Source: Bombyx mori (lineage: Eukaryota > Arthropoda > Insecta > Lepidoptera > Bombycidae). Taken from it: 64,000 bases of DNA. The stretch is taken from positions 10,815,501 to 10,879,500 of the forward strand of contig NC_085120.1 of the NCBI RefSeq assembly GCF_030269925.1, written 5' to 3'. The translations under genes were made by a program, and so were the position numbers. Within the stretch, counting starts at the first letter, position 1, and each line of letters begins with the position of its first letter. The notes under the pieces were generated by a model. That model made no database searches, was not told the DNA's origin, and was given only the letters and a program-made list of their open reading frames with translations. This document shows positions 62,201 through 62,713 of this stretch, in pieces.

Positions 62201-62665
62201 AATAATAAATAACGAGATTGATTCTAGCTATCTACTTTCCAAAATTTCATTTAAATGTAGTCGTATTTCCGCGCGTTCTAAACAGACCTTCCACATGTCC
62301 ACGGCTCGAACGAAATATGCTTCTAACTCTTTTGTCCGTAGATCTTGTAGGTTGTATGATGCTAAGTTCTCTAATGCTGATATCTTTTGCTTGTCACTTG
62401 TAGCATATAGAAAAGCTATTTTGGAGTGTTTATAGGGTGATTTGGCCCGATAAGTGTTGTAGTTTTATAGTGTGAGTTAATGTATAAAATGATATGTGCG
62501 TATTGTGTTGCTTTTGTTTTTTTTTTGTAATTTAAATTTCTAAATTTCTCTTCTTGTTCACTATCTACTTATATGTGATTTTGATTGTGGAAACATATTT
62601 GGTTATTGTTTTAGCTATATTTTTTAAATATTGTATGTTTTGTATTGTACTGTTTGTTTCCCAAA

Positions 62666-62713
<48 letters not shown>

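Larger units (their letters stand above)
57658..62710 (+). mobile_element. Full-length CR1/Jockey-group LINE with two open ORFs
   Basis: Insertion of about 5053 bp relative to the intact site in unit B (near 52793). It has a 5' region of 467 bp, ORF1, a 375-bp spacer, ORF2, a short 3' region and a (TAAA)n tail of about 50 bp at 62663-62710. The target duplication is very short (AAT or ATAAT). It lies antisense to the host gene, in the W1-W2 intron. Clade placing is by domain layout only. Confidence 0.9.
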
